The translations under genes and the position numbers were made by a program. Below, piece by piece: positions 6,011 to 7,332 of a DNA stretch of 7,332 nt (its first letter is position 1; the number at the start of each line of letters is the position of its first letter). This stretch comes from Candidatus Omnitrophota bacterium (GTDB lineage Bacteria; Omnitrophota; Gorgyraeia; JAFGHF01): NCBI GenBank assembly GCA_018899075.1, contig JAHIIS010000045.1, forward strand, positions 1 to 7,332. Reading direction: 5' to 3'. The notes beneath the pieces are model-generated. The model saw only the letters and a list, made by a program, of their open reading frames with translations. It ran no database searches and had not been told where the DNA came from.

Positions 6011-6846
6011 TGAAAGAAATTGAGTTTGTTAAGGCTGAGGCCTGCGGAAACGATTTTATCATTATCGATAGATTACAGGTTAGAGGCTGTAGGGGTTCAA
6101 CCGGCCTGCAGCCGGCAAAATTAGCAAAAGAGCTCTGTCAGCGTAAATTATCCGTTGGGGCGGACGGCCTTCTTCTGATTGAAGCGTCAAAGCGAGCCGA
6201 TTTTAAAATGCGCGTCTTTAATCCCGACGGAAGCGAAGTGGATATGTGCGGTAACGGTTCGCGCTGCGCGGCCCTGTATGCCCATCAGAAAAAACCGGCT
6301 TGCGGCGGCAAAATGGTTATTGAAACGCGGGCGGGAGATTTACAGGCCGAAGTTAAACAGGATAAGGTCAAGATAAAGCTGTCTCGCCCTAAGGACTTAA
6401 GGCTGAAATTCGATTTGGATATCGACGGGCAGACTCAAAATGTAAGCTATATTAATACAGGTGTGCCTCATATCGTCTGTTTTGCGCAAGACCTGGACAA
6501 TTTTAATGTTGAGGAGGCAGGCAGGGCAATCCGCTATCATCCCGAATTTCAGCCCGGGGGCACAAATGCCGACTTTGTCGAAGTCCTGGATGAAGGCCAT
6601 ATCAGGGTGAGGACTTACGAGAGAGGGGTGGAGCAGGAGGCCCTGGCCTGCGGCACGGGTTGCGTAGCGGCAGGCATAATTACTGCCTATCAGACGGAGA
6701 AACCACAAAAGGTGCATAAGATTAAAGTAGATACGCGGGGCGGCGAGGCCCTCAATGTGTATTTTAATATAGAAAAGGATATAATCGATGAGGTATTTTT
6801 AGAAGGACAGGCAAAGATTGTTTATAGAGGAGGTTTATATGTTTGA
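6010..6846 (+). CDS. dapF: Diaminopimelate epimerase
   Basis: The 278-residue, cofactor-independent racemase converts LL-diaminopimelate to meso-diaminopimelate, which feeds both LysA and peptidoglycan. The two pseudo-symmetric halves each supply a catalytic cysteine: Cys80 in DMCGNGSRC (78-86) and Cys214 in ACGTGC (213-218). Other substrate motifs are GNDF (13-16), GADGLLLIE (50-58), [10 protein letters not shown] (71-80), NTGVPH (149-154), GGTNADF (183-189) and TYERGVEQE (202-210). The ATG at 6010 is preferred. An in-frame GTG at 5962 would add 16 residues unlike the family, which begins just before the short strand leading to GNDF, and would overlap lysA by 49 bases. There is no good Shine-Dalgarno sequence, so coupling to the lysA stop (shared base) is likely. 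Residues 21-37 are coded partly by a palindromic element and make the GNDF-to-ADGLL spacing several residues longer than in E. coli DapF. Confidence 0.95.
   Translation: MKEIEFVKAEACGNDFIIIDRLQVRGCRGSTGLQPAKLAKELCQRKLSVGADGLLLIEASKRADFKMRVFNPDGSEVDMCGNGSRCAALYAHQKKPACGGKMVIETRAGDLQAEVKQDKVKIKLSRPKDLRLKFDLDIDGQTQNVSYINTGVPHIVCFAQDLDNFNVEEAGRAIRYHPEFQPGGTNADFVEVLDEGHIRVRTYERGVEQEALACGTGCVAAGIITAYQTEKPQKVHKIKVDTRGGEALNVYFNIEKDIIDEVFLEGQAKIVYRGGLYV
6085..6113 (+). repeat. In-frame imperfect palindrome within dapF
   Basis: Arms GGCTGTAGG (6085-6093) and CCTGCAGCC (6105-6113) are reverse complements with one mismatch (a G-U pair in RNA). Inside them, GGT (6094-6096) can pair with ACC (6100-6102), leaving a 3-base loop and a 2-base bulge. 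An alternative stem is CCGGC (6101-6105) with GCCGG (6111-6115). The element codes for part of [12 protein letters not shown] (25-36), a stretch unlike family sequence, in the loop after the N-terminal GNDF motif. It keeps the reading frame open. Confidence 0.7.
6828..6833 (+). promoter_or_regulatory. Strong ribosome binding site of dapA, inside the end of dapF
   Basis: AGGAGG, preceded by AG, lies 5 bases before ATG 6839 and inside the last codons of dapF. It sets the dapA start and an 8-base overlap with dapF. Like the argG site it is much stronger than the others in the window, so dapA and argG may be translated with less dependence on the upstream gene. Confidence 0.85.
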
Positions 6847-7332
6847 AGGTTCTATGGTGGCGATTGTTACGCCCTTTAAAAACGGAAAGCTTGACGAAAA
6901 AGGGTTCAAAGGCCTGATTGAATTCCAGATTAAAGGCGGCACATCCGCTATTGTGCCCTGCGGGACAACCGGCGAATCGGCGACATTGTCTCTGGAAGAG
7001 CACGAAAGGGTAGTGGAACTTAGCGTGCAGGCAGCAGCAGGAAGGGTGCCGGTAATTGCCGGAACCGGTTCCAACAATACAGCCGAGGCGATAACGCTGA
7101 CCAGGCATGCTAAAGGCGCAGGAGTAGATGGCGTGCTTTTGATTTCTCCCTATTATAATAAGCCTACGCAGAAAGGAATCTACCTCCATTTTAAGGCCAT
7201 CGCGGAAGCGGTGGACATCCCCATTGTCCTTTATAACATAGCCTCGCGCACCGGCATCAACATCGAGCCGGAGACAGTGGCAAGACTTGCGCAAATTAAG
7301 AATATTGTGGCTATCAAAGAGGCCAGCGGCAA
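6839..7332 (+). CDS. dapA: 4-hydroxy-tetrahydrodipicolinate synthase, N-terminal 164 residues (partial)
   Basis: The gene runs off the right edge after 164 complete codons of a family near 290-300 residues. It condenses pyruvate with aspartate semialdehyde, the committed step of the DAP/lysine pathway, in a TIM barrel. Visible motifs: VAIVTPF (7-13), [12 protein letters not shown] (40-51) with Thr43/Thr44 of the catalytic triad, [11 protein letters not shown] (75-85), [19 protein letters not shown] (100-118) with Tyr106, YNIASRTG (132-139) with Tyr132 and the carboxylate-binding Arg137, and IKEASG (159-164) with Schiff-base Lys160. These are E. coli DapA positions shifted by one. YNIAS has Ala where YNVPS/YNIPG is commoner. 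The ATG follows a strong AGGAGG and overlaps the end of dapF by 8 bases in another frame. dapA-like aldolases such as N-acetylneuraminate lyase are unlikely given the TTGE motif and the neighbouring genes. Confidence 0.94.
   Translation, partial: MFEGSMVAIVTPFKNGKLDEKGFKGLIEFQIKGGTSAIVPCGTTGESATLSLEEHERVVELSVQAAAGRVPVIAGTGSNNTAEAITLTRHAKGAGVDGVLLISPYYNKPTQKGIYLHFKAIAEAVDIPIVLYNIASRTGINIEPETVARLAQIKNIVAIKEASG

Noticed and set aside
6085..6116. tRNA-like look of the dapF palindrome (GGTTCAA resembling a T-arm)
   Set aside because: There is no room for acceptor, D or anticodon arms, and the sequence is inside an open reading frame; the match is only to a short common string.
6764..7294. Open frame of 176 codons on the minus strand opposite dapF and dapA
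   Set aside because: It lies wholly antisense to two well-recognised genes. Its product is rich in Cys, Arg and His, without any motif I know, and no ribosome site was apparent.

Overview
The window is a compact, single-strand block of amino-acid biosynthesis genes. It has eight genes, all on the + strand, and almost no non-coding DNA; the longest gap is about 11 bases. From left to right: the last codons of argB (1-60), argD (72-1253), argF (1265-2185), argG (2185-3357), argH (3369-4745), lysA (4745-6010), dapF (6010-6846) and the first 164 codons of dapA (6839 to the window edge). No RNA gene, transposase, CRISPR array, rho-independent terminator or riboswitch could be supported, and no stretch of 300 bases lacks a gene.

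The genes form two pathway blocks. The left block encodes arginine synthesis from N-acetylglutamate in reaction order: kinase, (reductase argC not seen), aminotransferase, carbamoyltransferase, argininosuccinate synthase, argininosuccinate lyase. The right block is the diaminopimelate (DAP)/lysine branch, nearly in reverse order: decarboxylase (last step), epimerase (the step before), then dihydrodipicolinate synthase (first step). Four of the seven junctions overlap (argF/argG 1 nt, argH/lysA 1 nt, lysA/dapF 1 nt, dapF/dapA 8 nt) and the other three gaps are 11 nt or less. One polycistronic message with translational coupling is therefore likely. ArgD sits where the two pathways could share an enzyme, because acetylornithine aminotransferases can also act on N-succinyl-DAP precursors in some bacteria. 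meso-DAP made here also supplies peptidoglycan in a Gram-negative-type cell.

The organism is a bacterium of middling GC. The ArgD segment FPGWAV, the ATG/strong-SD style, and repeat-derived peptides inside core enzymes recall uncultivated PVC-related lineages such as Omnitrophota. That placement is an impression from memory, not demonstrated by the window.

The enzymes are intact and have their catalytic residues. What is unusual lies inside them. lysA carries an in-frame run of four 7-base repeats, next to a catalytic motif. dapF carries an in-frame 29-base imperfect palindrome close to its N-terminal motif. argH has a 21-base-spaced AT-rich direct repeat, and argD a perfect GC-rich inverted repeat. 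The first two look like small repeat elements tolerated in surface loops, comparable in principle to the in-frame palindromic elements known in Rickettsia. I found no convincing evidence of an entirely new system.
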